DNA from: Rhynchonema sp. JSB1_4
Taxonomy: Eukaryota; Nematoda; Chromadorea; Monhysterida; Xyalidae
DNA length: 64,000 bases
Reading direction: 5' to 3'
NCBI GenBank assembly: GCA_030248065.1
Contig: JASAMV010002510.1
Location: forward strand, 108,860 to 172,859
The notes beneath the pieces were generated by a model, which saw nothing but the letters and a program-made list of their open reading frames with translations, searched no databases and had not been told where the DNA came from. Position numbers and translations under genes: made by a program. Positions 33,801 through 44,800 of this stretch are shown here, one piece after another (the stretch's first letter is position 1; each line of letters opens with the position of its first letter).

Positions 33801-36800
33801 GAACAGGCTGGGAATCGAACGTCGAACTTGTTCAAGGAACTTCTCTGCCGGTTGATACAATTCGTAAAGTTTCTTCGGTTCTTTTTGAAGAGATCGTCCA
33901 GGTCCAGGACGCTGTTGTTCTTCTTGCGCCGCCGTACCGATCAGCTAAAACTGCAATTCTATTAAAAAGTCTTTTTCTTTCGACACAAGCCTCCACTCCC
34001 AACCTGACTTTCTGAGTTTCCGAACACAGCCGATTGCGACCAACTCGAAAATTCAGAAAAGATTTGATCAATGACCGTCAATTTCGACGCGTACAAACGG
34101 ATATGAGACAGCGTTCGTGCATCGAAGACAGCCGGTTCGCGACGCACGATATCGTTAGCCCACTTGCCTGCAACAAAACATCTTTCACCATCCATGATTT
34201 ATTTTTTTTGAAAAAAGGGCGTAATAGCATGAAGGTAATAAAATCAAAAATTTATTAAATTTTTCGTCAGAGTGAAAACGAATGTACCGCCTTCTTTCTT
34301 CGGTATACAAAATCAAGCACCGTTTACCGTACTAAATTTGAATATTTATTAAATTTTCAAACAACTGATTAGATAAAAAGCTATTAAATTTGATTAGAAA
34401 GATTCATGTCAACGTGTTGCCACCCTGTATACTCAAGAATGCTCAGAATCGTCTCCAAAGGACGTATTCCAATACTATTTCACCTGCAACTCTTTCTCCA
34501 CCATTAAAGACCTCGGGATGTAACTGAACGTCAGCACCATTGTTGTATACCCCTGCAAACCATTCACACACTCTATATCAGGCACAAACTTTGATGTGGT
34601 TGGACATTCGCTATTTCTTGGTACGGCAAACTTTCGTTGCACGAAGGATCAATTCGCGGAAGCTGTACAACGCAACACCGTAATGACGAAGAAGAAGTAC
34701 GAGTACGGCAAAACGCTGAAAGCGATCCACACCGACTTCGTCTCCCAGGACAAGGCGGCACTCGGCGTCAATCGGGTCCTGGGCACCAAACCACCCGACA
34801 TCAACCCAGAAGAAGAGTCGCTGGATCGGCGTACAAGATGCACCCTGGCGCAATTACGCAGTGGGCACTGCCGCATGCTGAACTCATATCGCAATCGCGT
34901 CGACCCAAACATACAAAACGTGTGCCCTCGATGCTGCACCGAGCCTGACACGGTCGAACATGTTTCGTTGCAAAAGCCGACCCGTATCCACGAGCCCAAT
35001 CGATCTGTGGCGTAACCCGATCAAATGCGCAGAAGATCTGTCGGACATCTTCAGTCAACTATGAGACCACGACAACCGAACGTTGGCAAATAATCAATCA
35101 ATCAAGGATCAATTTTTGCACAACTTTCAACGATGGCTGGAGATACCGCAAATAAGTCGAAGAACGTAGCAGTTGACTCACAAAAAGTTTGTATCGCTCC
35201 CAGATGCTGCATAACCTGGACATTGGTCGTGTTCAAACTGCAAACGTCGTATTCTACGGACAACATATTGTGCGCCTGAAACACTTGTACCACATGTAGT
35301 AACTTGGCCAAATTTAACTGAATGAACTTCGAACCTCATCCACGGTTAGTAGTTGATCCTTCACCAACAGTCCCATCGTCTCCTGTTGTTCCTCAGCTAC
35401 AAAAAAATTAGTGTGATTACAAATGAACCGACTTACGATCTGAATAATTATATATCAAAGAACATACTCTCTATGTGATTGTACACTCCAAACACCACCG
35501 ATACGTCCGCTGCAAACAAGTCCTTGTTCACATAGTACGGGCAAAACCGCTCAACCGACGGTAGAGCTTGCGACAATCGAATGACTTCTTCTGTGGACAA
35601 TCCTCGAAGATAATCCTCTTCACCACGTCCAAGAAGCTCCAACGCATGTTCTCGACTTGACGAAGATTTCCACTTTTTTTCGAAATTGTCGTAGTAGGAA
35701 CACGCAGTCTAAAAAAACCTACAACCGTTTTCCACTTAAAGCCCGGGGGCTCTATGCGGAAATTCGTGAAAAACTGGACTCTCTCACCAGAAAGAAAAAA
35801 ATCCAATTAGAGTCCCTGAAACCTTTAAGTGGGAACGTTTCCACTTACATGTGTGAAATATACTTGCGTATTTTTTCCGGAAAATATACTTTTAAACCGT
35901 TTTTTCGGGCGGAAAGAAACCGTTTTTTTCAAATATTTTTGCAGTATTTAAGGATACCCACGGTCGAAAAACGTCTATTTTGAAGAAAATTTTGCCTCGA
36001 AATGTCCTAAAACAGGCTAAAAATGCGCTTTAAAGGGGCTCCGCCATATATACGCAACCGAAACCAATCTCAACGAAACTTGGCACCGTTAGTGGGCTTG
36101 GTCCAAAACACTCACGGCCAAGAAAATTTTTTCCCATATCAGCTCGCTGCCTGAGCCAGGAGGGCTAAAAGGTAAAATTTTGACCCTACCTCAGCACATT
36201 GAAATTAAAATATCGATCTCTTTCGCATATTCGTTGTATGCAGTTTGTTGACAAATCTTTTATAACCGCCTTGGGTCTAATTTAGAACCACATTCAGTCT
36301 TTTGGCACTACCACAGCTCCCTCTATTTTGCCAAAACCACGTGAATTTTCGAAAAAAAATTTTCTGTTGTATTTTCTGGTCACATAGAAAGCACACAGAG
36401 CTTTTATACAAAGTAGGCAAGAAAGCCCGTATATCATGTTATTCACGCGATCAATGACTAATTTTCCACCGCTGATAAGTTTCGACAAAAGCTCACGCAA
36501 CTGTGGTGAACCTCAACTTTTTTGCCTTTCTCTGGGGATCCCAAGCATACTTCTATCTCATATTTCCCATTTTAATAACAATGTACCGAGGTGATATACG
36601 GCATGCTAGATAGTAAAAATATAATTGTTCTTAATCACGTGCAAATCTAGGTTGGTCCAGCTGCATCCTTGGAGGTACGAGCAATAAATGAATTTTACAC
36701 AAAATTCATAATTTTAGCAAATTTTCACTTCCGTCATATTTTTAGCCTATCTACAGTTGCGTAGGAATTGTGGCTTTTGCTGTCCGATGAAGCCCAAACG

Positions 36801-39800
36801 TTATTGTTGTTTATCGATCAAAATTCAAAATTATAGCTCTAACGTATCTTGAGAAAAATCGTGTTAATTGAGGCCCATGCGTTGGACTTGGAACTACAAC
36901 CCGGCTTACAAAAGGACCAGCGTCTGCGGTGCCTTCACTTAACACGATTTTTCTCAGGATACGTTAGAACTAGAATTTTGGATTTTATCGATAAACAACA
37001 ACAACGTTGGGGCTTCATCGGACAGCAAAGGCCACAAATCCGTCACAAATGTAGGTAGGCTAAAAATATGACGGAAGCGAAAAATGTCTAAAATTATGAA
37101 TTTTGTGTAAAATTCATTTATTGCTCCTACCTCCAAGAATGCAGATGGACCAACCTCGATTTGCACATAATTAACAACAATTATATTTTTAATATCTAGC
37201 ATGCCATATATCACCTCGGTACATTGTTATTAAAATCGGAAAATATGAGATAGAAATATGCTTGGGATCCCCAGAGAAAGGCAAAAAAGTTGAGGTTCAC
37301 CAGTTGCGTGAGCTTTTGTCGAAACTTACCAGCGGTCGAAAATTAGTCATTGATCGCCTGAATACCATGATATACGGGCTTTCTTGCCTACTTTGTATAA
37401 AAGCCCTGTGTGCTTTCTATGTGACCGGAAAATACAACGGAAAATTTTTTTTCAAAAATTCACGTGGTTTTGGCAAAATAGCGCGACCTGTGGTAGTGCC
37501 AAAAGAGTGAATGTGGTTCTAAATTAGACCCAAGGCGTTTATAAAAGATTTGTGAACAAACTGCACACAAAGAATATGCGAAACAGATCGATATTTGAAT
37601 TTCAATGTACTGAGGTAGGATCAAAATTTTTTACGTTTTAGCTCTACCAACGGAAATTTTTTTCTAAAATTATCGTCCTTTCGCCAAAGTAGCACGAGCT
37701 GTGACAGTGCCAAAAAGTGGGTATAATTTTAGATTAGAGCTAAAGCGTTTAAGAAACATTTGTGATCAAACGACACATTAAGAACGTGCCAAACAGATCG
37801 ATATTTTATTTTGATGGTGCACTCATAGCGTCGAAATTTTCAACGTTTCAGCCGTTCGCGCTCAGACAGAGAGCTGACGTGGGAAAAATTTTTCTTGGAC
37901 GTGAGTGTTTTGGACCAAACCGAGTGACCGTGCCAAGTTTCATTCAGATTGCTTTCCGTGGAATATATGCGGGAAACCGCTTAAATGGAAAATTCATTAA
38001 TATCAAGCATGCGTTAGAGCGGATAAAACTCTCTTCACAACATTTCCAAACACAAAAGATTAAAAAACGGCCAAAAATGAAATATTCAACAAACCTTCGA
38101 CTCACCATTCGCCTCTCTTGACTTGTCATTTCGCAGAATCTCGCAGCCGTCCCATTTATTTTTCACCATTCGAAGTAAGGGTGCAATGCACATTTTCTCT
38201 CTTCCGGCCATCGCAACGTACCTATCAGAGAGATTGGATAAAAATACCGCAAACATCGGTCAGCACTCAACAGCCAACTAACCGAAAATGGTTGCTGTAC
38301 ACAGTGGATCGGAAATGATTCAGCAAATTTCCAGATTGAGCTTGTGTTTGGGACGCAAAAATTACCCGTGGAACCTTGACCGAGCGATCGACTTCATTTA
38401 GTTCTCGGAAGTGTGCGTGAACTAAAATAGCAACACTCGTACAACAAAAAGCACCGATAAAAGCGTTTCTCCACAAAACGTCCCATTCACTAATTTTTTA
38501 TCGCCGCAATTTACTAATGGAATAAGATAACTTTTACCTAAACTCTCACTTCACGGTGGCACACGGAAGTGACGGACAATCACCAACCCACCATCTGTTC
38601 TGGACTGTTGACAATATGCATTGATCCCAATATGCGCCCTCTGAGCCCGACATTTGTCGTTTGACGAGGACGAGGATTAATGCATAATTTTCAGTTCTGT
38701 TAACATGTCCTGTGATCTGTCCTGATGTCCGTGATCTTTCTCTCTCCTTGGCGCTTTTTGAAGCTTTTATTTGCTATGGTTTTGTTATAACCAGTGTTGT
38801 AACTATTTTCATTTCCGTAATTGTCCCACCCGGTCTTGTAACTGTGCTTCTATCACTAATTTAGGTGCATGGTTTTATGCGTCACTGAGAGCAATAAACC
38901 AAACGAAACCTAAACTCTCACAACGATGAACTGTACTTCTAACCAGCGCAAGTGGCTTCCACAACAGCACTTTTGCCGCATCCCGTTGGACAACATAAAG
39001 CGACCACCACGGTCTCGTTGTAATCTTTGACGGCGAGTCTTCCCAACTGCAAAATATAAGTCCGCATATTGACAACAGCCGTTCTCATAGCCAAGAACAA
39101 CTATCGCACAACGCATGTTCGATATTCGATTGCACGTGTTTGTGAAATTCTTCACTGGTTGTAACGTCTTGCAGAGCAAGATCCAATCACGTGTTGCAAC
39201 GGTATTCATGTTTAATCCCGGGATGGGGATCTCAATTGCGATCAACAAACTTGGAATTGGGATCCGGATGCCCATTTCGAAAATCGGGCATCCGGACCCC
39301 AAGCGTAATGAGGGGACCTCACCGTCATACAACATTGAAAAGCTGAATACACTCCCACATCACCCACCAACCTCGTTAAACAAAATTCTCTGATGCGGAT
39401 AGACTTGGCCGTGATTGTTGAAAGCAACCGATATGCCAGTGACGGACACAAATTGGACATTTTCGTCACCAATTCGGCTCTCCCACATTCGTTCTCGAAG
39501 CACGTCATCCTTCGAAGTGTCAACACTCGTACTGAAACAAAATGTAATGCTTTGTAAACGCATCGTTTTCCCCCAGAGACTAACATTACGTGATAAACGT
39601 GTCAAGCACATGTTCGAACCCCTCTCTTTGAAAAACTCTCCATGAGTACCACAAACAAACAATAAAAAATGCTAGGTACCCCGCCATCTCTTTGTCTGAA
39701 CGGCACCGGCCAGAAGCACTGCACGATTTGGTCGTACGGGCAACAGTGCCAGACTCCATCGACGAGACACATGAGAGCGCGTCTAAAACGTAAAAAAGAG

Positions 39801-40112
39801 ACAATGTTGCAACAAAGTTCGCTTCATCGTACAACACTATCTCCTTGCCCGGCAGAAAAAAGTTTTTCACGTTATTTCCAGACGTCTTCTCCAAGATAAG
39901 GATGTACTCGTCGGTAATACTCGTTTTCGACGCAAAAACTCGCAAATATATTATATTACATCACAAAACACCAACATTTTTCCAAAACTCATCTCGATCG
40001 CACCTCTCCAATACGACAACAAACCTTCGATGTCTGTTTCTGTCGACGTACATTCCAGAGACTGGACCAGGCCAACTTTCGCACGTTTCGCAGGTCGTCT
40101 GAGACTCGCCAT
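27800..40112 (-). CDS. BRIP1: FANCJ/BRIP1-like iron-sulfur DEAH DNA helicase
   Basis: Superfamily 2 helicase of the XPD/RTEL1/DDX11/FANCJ group, spread over about 12 kb. In coding order: a basic N-terminus MASLRRPAKRAK (start 40112), a Q-motif-like FNNHGQVYPHQRILFNEV (about 39390), Walker A PTGCGKSA (about 39000), the last iron-sulfur Cys in RFCPYYVNKDLFAADVSVVF (about 35550), motif II VDEAHN split by an intron (35335/35275), VLVSATLPP (about 31960), LGATVARILDVTNGGVFIYF (about 31390), SGAEWYARE (about 28400), and motif VI VQTVGRAIRNPNDWGAIIMI (about 27870). The NDWGA form and the SGxxWY spacing favour FANCJ over DDX11 or XPD. FANCJ unwinds G-quadruplexes and repairs crosslinks (family knowledge). 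The frame stops soon after motif VI at the palindrome edge, so the usual long C-terminal tail is absent or lies in unseen exons. Confidence 0.75.
28791..29372. mobile_element. Diverged hAT-like element related to 18440-19098
   Basis: It shares the order of blocks with the 18440 element: ACAAAATGTT then TCCAAAAATGGCC, then CAAAATCAC-type and GCATGTATTT, then GATGCAAAC. It begins near GAGTTGGGCGACAAAA. The ends and target duplication have decayed (CCGAGC on both sides is suggestive). It lies in a helicase intron or spacer. Confidence 0.6.
29384..30470. mobile_element. TTAA-flanked foldback element, second family, copy 1
   Basis: The ends AGGTCCTGGTCAACAACCC and GGTTGTTAACCAGGATC are inverted and bordered by TTAA (29380-29383, 30471-30474). 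The two arms (about 540 bp each) mirror each other with moderate divergence. The centre near 29930 carries ACAATGTTTAC and its complement. It sits within the helicase transcription unit. Copy 2 is at 58462-59536. Confidence 0.85.
31958..32271. repeat. 157-bp tandem duplication over a helicase exon border
   Basis: The units 31958-32114 and 32115-32271 are direct repeats with few differences. Each contains the start of the exon encoding PFKAFNGAKIVVLVSA (motif III region) with its acceptor GATTTCAG. Only the lower-numbered copy continues into the full exon; the other is a truncated duplicate in the intron. Confidence 0.85.
32324..32378. repeat. Solo end of the second foldback family
   Basis: TTAA followed by AGCTGCTCATTAACACGCC and CTTCGACCGCGCTTGGTCTT matches the ends of the elements at 29384 and 58462, but no partner arm follows. 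It is probably a truncated copy. Confidence 0.65.
34596..35064 (+). pseudogene. 3' fragment of a non-LTR retrotransposon (LINE) ORF2
   Basis: The frame encodes the C-terminal region typical of LINE polyproteins, TLAQLRSGHCRMLNSYRNRV followed by the zinc-binding block CPRCCTEPDTVEHV. A frameshift near 34975 moves it into a second frame with LWRNPIKCAEDLSDIFSQL and a stop. The reverse transcriptase part is missing (5' truncated). The 3' tail is a short tandem ATCA repeat near 35090, as seen for some LINE clades. It lies in a helicase intron, opposite in orientation to the host gene. Confidence 0.85.
36033..37980. mobile_element. TTAA-flanked palindromic foldback element, copy 2
   Basis: Same family as 4276-6020, more diverged, with an extra partial repeat of the arm end near its right side (about 37640-37980). 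Left border TTAA 36029-36032, right border TTAA 37981-37984. The arm-internal frames (36294-36500 on -, 37262-37510 on +) again encode RELLSKL(I/T)SG and VIDR(V/L)N. It lies in a helicase intron between the Walker A exon and the iron-sulfur exon. Confidence 0.82.
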
Positions 40113-40315
40113 TTCGACCACCGTTGCAGTGGTCTGGAGAAAATGTAAAAGAATTCTTGGAAACACGACAATAATTTCTCATTATCAAATTAACATCACA
40201 GGACAATGCGGTCACGAAAAAATAAGACTGATGTCGAAACAGCGACCCTTCCTTGAGCACAAAATTACTAAGATAACACTTCAACGCAATCGAAACACCA
40301 AGTAAAACCAAGGAG

Positions 40316-40787
40316 TATGGTCAGAGAAATGTCCGGTGCCAGGTGTCGGCTGTCGGGTGCGAAAAAACTGTAGGTATCCAGTGTCGGATGCCTGGTGTCG
40401 GGTGTCGCGTTCTTTGGGACGAACACGCGACAGGCGACACGCGACACCTACGGTTCAAAATATCAGTTTTGCCGAGAAAAGAATTTTGAAAAATGTTTCC
40501 CAACACGCAGAATGTGTCATTTTGGTGTTTATTTTGCGTGAAAATACCTGAATTGAATGATTTGATCCAAAAAGTTCCAATAATACTGGGAACCAGCAAA
40601 AAAGGTGCGTTTTTGGTCCGAAAACAGGTATCGTGTGTCGGGTTTTTTTCGAAAACGAGATGTTGGGTGTCGGTTTTTGCAAATGTCGGGTGTTGGGTGT
40701 CGCTTTTTCCTCAAATGTCGCGTGCCGCGTGTCGGGTATTTTCAGATGTCAGTTGTCCGGTACCCCTCCCCCTGACCTCTAACCCTA
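40316..40787. mobile_element. MITE with GTGTCGGGTGTCGG arrays, first of a back-to-back pair
   Basis: The ends TATGGTCAGAGA and CTCTAACCCTA are roughly inverted. The 8-bp sequence CCAAGGAG flanks both sides (40308-40315 and 40788-40795). Arrays of GTGTCGG units fill both ends around an AT-rich core. A partial family member lies at about 12650-12790. Confidence 0.8.
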
Positions 40788-40795
40788 CCAAGGAG

Positions 40796-41258
40796 TAGGA
40801 CTAGAGCTCGGGCGGGACCCGACACCGGACAGTCGAGATCTGAAAGTATCCGACACCCGACATCTCAGAAAAAAAAGCCGACACCCGACACCCGACAGTT
40901 GCAAAAAAAACCCGACAGCCGACACCTAGTTTTTGAAAAAAAACCCGACACTCGACACCAGGCAAATTTTTGCTCATTTGCATCATTTGTGCAATTTTTT
41001 GGCTCAAGTTACTAAATTCAAGTATTTTCACACGAAATAAACACCAAAATGTCACATTCTATGTCTTCCGAAACGTTGGATTCCAAGAAAATTTTCTCAA
41101 AATTCTTCCCTGAGCAAAACTGATGTTTTGAACTGTAAGTGTCCAGTGTCGGCTGTCCAGCCCCAAAAAACCCGACACCCGACATCTGGAGGTACCCGAC
41201 ACCCGATACCTACTTTTTTGACACTCGACACCCGACACGCGACATCTCTCTAACTCTA
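40796..41258. mobile_element. MITE with CCGACACCCGACA arrays, second of a back-to-back pair
   Basis: This is the reverse-orientation copy of the element next to it, with ends TAGGACTAGAG and CTCTAACTCTA. CCAAGGAG occurs at 40788-40795 and again at 41259-41266, so the pair shares three copies of one target sequence. Confidence 0.8.
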
Positions 41259-41832
41259 CCAAGGAGAGAAAAGATTAACGAGGTAGGTCCATTGGACCGG
41301 TGCGAGAACCAATGAGGATAAAATTCCAATTCCTTCCAAATGGCACATTACTTTATTTCAAAAGTCGATGATCAATATTCGACATTATCGAAACTACCTG
41401 AGCAGTAATCATCAATCACACATCAATAACAACATGACTATAATAATTATAGGTACCAATCTTCAAAATGATAACATCACATTCAAAGCAACTAACTGCT
41501 AGGGACAGCTTGAATACCTAATTCTCTTTCCATCTCCCTTAACTGAAAATTTTGGTGCTTCGTGCGAACTAAAAATGTCCATGCAAATATTTCCGTCTTG
41601 TTTTAAAACTAAAAAAGCGCCGACTATGAAACTCGAAATTCTACACAATCGATCTTTGTTTGTCTTTTGATGTTTCATGTCTAGTTCGCATTAAAGTGGC
41701 ACAACATTCTTCTCGTAGACTTCACTAAACATATCACAACTGCACGCTCTTTGTCTCCAAAAACTTCAATTAATCCAAAAACTCTCCAAAAGTAATCAAA
41801 TAAAGGACAAATTCCTTATGCACAAGGTGTCA

Positions 41833-44800
41833 TCAGATATCCTGCAACTGCAACTCAAGCTTGATGATAGCTTCGAACAATTCTGCATCGATGAATTGCT
41901 GCTTCTCCTTCAATCGTGCAACATCGTGAGTGCAGTTTGGTGACGACACGAGCAACTTTTCCATCGTCTCGGACATCTCTCGCGACGATGCAGCAACTAA
42001 AAAGTAGAACAAGATTGAAGACAGTCAGCTGCGGAGCAATGTTTTCAAGGAACAGCCCTAACGGAGGAACCGGACACAGGTCTTTGTCATCTTTTCTAAG
42101 GGTCGAAAAACTTTGTTGACAAAATTACTTTTCGCACATGTATTTGGTTTCAAATGACCCAAATGATGTTATTATGCTTTCGCGTGATACATGACACACA
42201 GTATGTATGTACTTACATCGCTACATGTATTTACAACGTTCCGTTTTTCTGGATTCTGCAAGAATTTTGCTAAAAAATTTAAAAAAAAGGTTTTTTAACG
42301 ATCAAGGGCCGCACTGGGAGGGGTGGCTGGCAGGTTAACCCCCTGATATGTAGTATCGTAAATGGACCGCGGGTATCCCGTGGGAAATGTTTCACTTTTG
42401 GAACAACATCTAGTAAGAAATGATTTTTTTTGACAGCAGCAGCCGAAAATTGACCATTTTTGGCAGAAATATGAAAAAATTCCTTACCGCCGCAACAAGT
42501 CTTTTCAAGCACTTTTACACCACTTTTTGACCCTTTCAAAAGATCCTCCCACAACGTTTTGAAAAAAAAAACATATGCGTGTGAGAATTTTTGATTTTTT
42601 CCAGAATCCTCCTCCACAGGCACGAGAAATTTTTTAGTTGGCCTTATGTACTGCAAATCTCCCGCAAATCGCTATGAATACGACAAAATTTTGATATGTC
42701 AAAGATGTGACTCGCCGCTATTCGACGCTGAGATGCTTCAACCTAGATTGAATATCACTGCATTTGCTTCATTTTTCACCTTCAGTTTGATACCCTGTCT
42801 CCTCTCCCACGTTACTAGTACCCATCACGTGTCCAAAATCAGGTGCAGTAGCCCGTGCCCCCGACTTAGCCTCGTATGGCACGTAGAAAATCCTCTACCC
42901 CAGCGCAGGGTTGAGAAAAAAGTTGCAAAAAATTATTTGAATAACGGCAGAACAATATTCTATAAAAGGGAAAAATGGTCTTTGTCGACCTTAAAATTAA
43001 TAGAAATCTCGTACAGAATATTTCTGAGCTTCAACAGAAACCTTGTTTCGCAACCCTCAATAAACGGTGCAAGTGCTCCAATGCCTGAGTACGGTTTAGC
43101 ACAGTCCAATCGTCGCTTGTCTGTGAGCTGGCGCACTGGGTTTTCTTGTATTTCCCAAGCGAAGCAGACATGGACAGAAAAAACACCATCTCCACAACCA
43201 ACTACAGCAACGATAACGTACCTGAAAGAAACACGAACTGATATTCATTCCACGCAAAACTTTCTTCGGAACAAAATACGCACACTACAGTTGCCCAGGG
43301 TGACTGTACCGACGACAATAGCCAAAGATCGAACGACGGCCGATTACATTCCGTTCGATAAAGACCAAACAGATGACATGACGGCGGTGCAGGTGAAGAC
43401 CGAAACGATCCGATGGGATGACAATCAGTCCCGTCGTGACGCGAAGGATGAAAAACACAAATTGAATGTGCATAGGGTGCCCGGTCGCCCGGCACAGTAT
43501 TACCCGAAGGCACTCGATCACTGGCAGAACAAAAAAATGTCCGCCCGGGAAACAATGTCCGACCGCGACCCCCCCCAGCGAAAAAGGGAGGCGCCGAAAA
43601 AAAGGGCTACCCCCCGGGAAAGGGCGAAAAAAAAAAATCAAAAAAGCGGTGTGCAAGAAGTTCGACACGCAACTCGAGTCGAGCGTCTATGCATTGATGC
43701 GTGACTATACGCCAGGTACGTATGTGCGCTATCCACCGTGCATTCGCAATTTGATGTTGGATGCATTGCTGTGTGACGATTGGAAACAACAACGCAGCAC
43801 GATGGAGTTGGTCTATGAAATGCTGAAGGCCGACTCCGATGCAGCTGATGACCCGCTCGGTTCAGTGGCCGTGCAACGGGAGTCATTGCGAGGTCTGATC
43901 ACTCGCTACATAGAGCTGCTGCGCAAACATGAGTCGACCGGTGAGACTCGTGAAAACATGGAATTGCGTCAGGAGGTGCGCATCGAGACCATTATGCGTG
44001 CCAAGGAGGACTTGAAATCGAAACTCGGCATATCGACGTACCAGAACAAACTGTACAAATTGGCCGATTTGAATGTGACGCTACCTGAATTGAAGGACAT
44101 GGTTGATTCGGCTGATGCTTTCATCAATCGTGTGAAAGAAGGCATGAAACACACGTCACGCACGGCGGCGTTCCGTTTCACAGATGTCTACCATCTGGTG
44201 AATATTCATGAACAGTACTCCGATCAACCATTGCCGAAGAAATACATCGGCTGGAAGCTGGTACAGGTACTTGATGCCTGTCTGAAACAGGTACAATTTG
44301 GCCTGAAACCAAGTCCGCTGCAGACCTTGGGCAGCCGCAGCAACGAATATTCGCCGATGACGCGTAAACAGAACGTTGTGAAGTCATTCGAGATGTTCCG
44401 TGGCGTACACCAGGCGCAGCGTCATAACCTGCCCGATTCCATACCAAGCAGTTACCAGCCGATTATGGACGCTTGGGATGGTGCGTCGCCAGCACATCAG
44501 CAGTTTGTGGAGTTCATATACCCACTGCTGACTGACTACGTGCAACAACGTCTGATGAGCGAGGACGATGACCCGGCCGTCATTGCTCTTCGTTGGGCCA
44601 CCGAAATGTGCAACAAATTCGGTGTTGAAAATCCAGCTGGTTTGGTCGAAATGATTGAGGTGAATTTGGCGACGTACAAATCGTTGCACAAAGTCGAATG
44701 CGAACAATTGATGCAGGCCAAGACAGAAATCGAACAACAGAAGGCTATCATTGAAGACCTGCAATCGAAATTGGCAGAATATGAGTTGGCTGCTGCCAGT

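Noticed and set aside
39669..39960. EIVLYDEANF resembling a second helicase motif II near the gene start
   Set aside because: It lies before the Q-motif and Walker A exons in coding order, and the true VDEAHN is at 35335/35275, so the likeness is probably chance or part of the N-terminal region.
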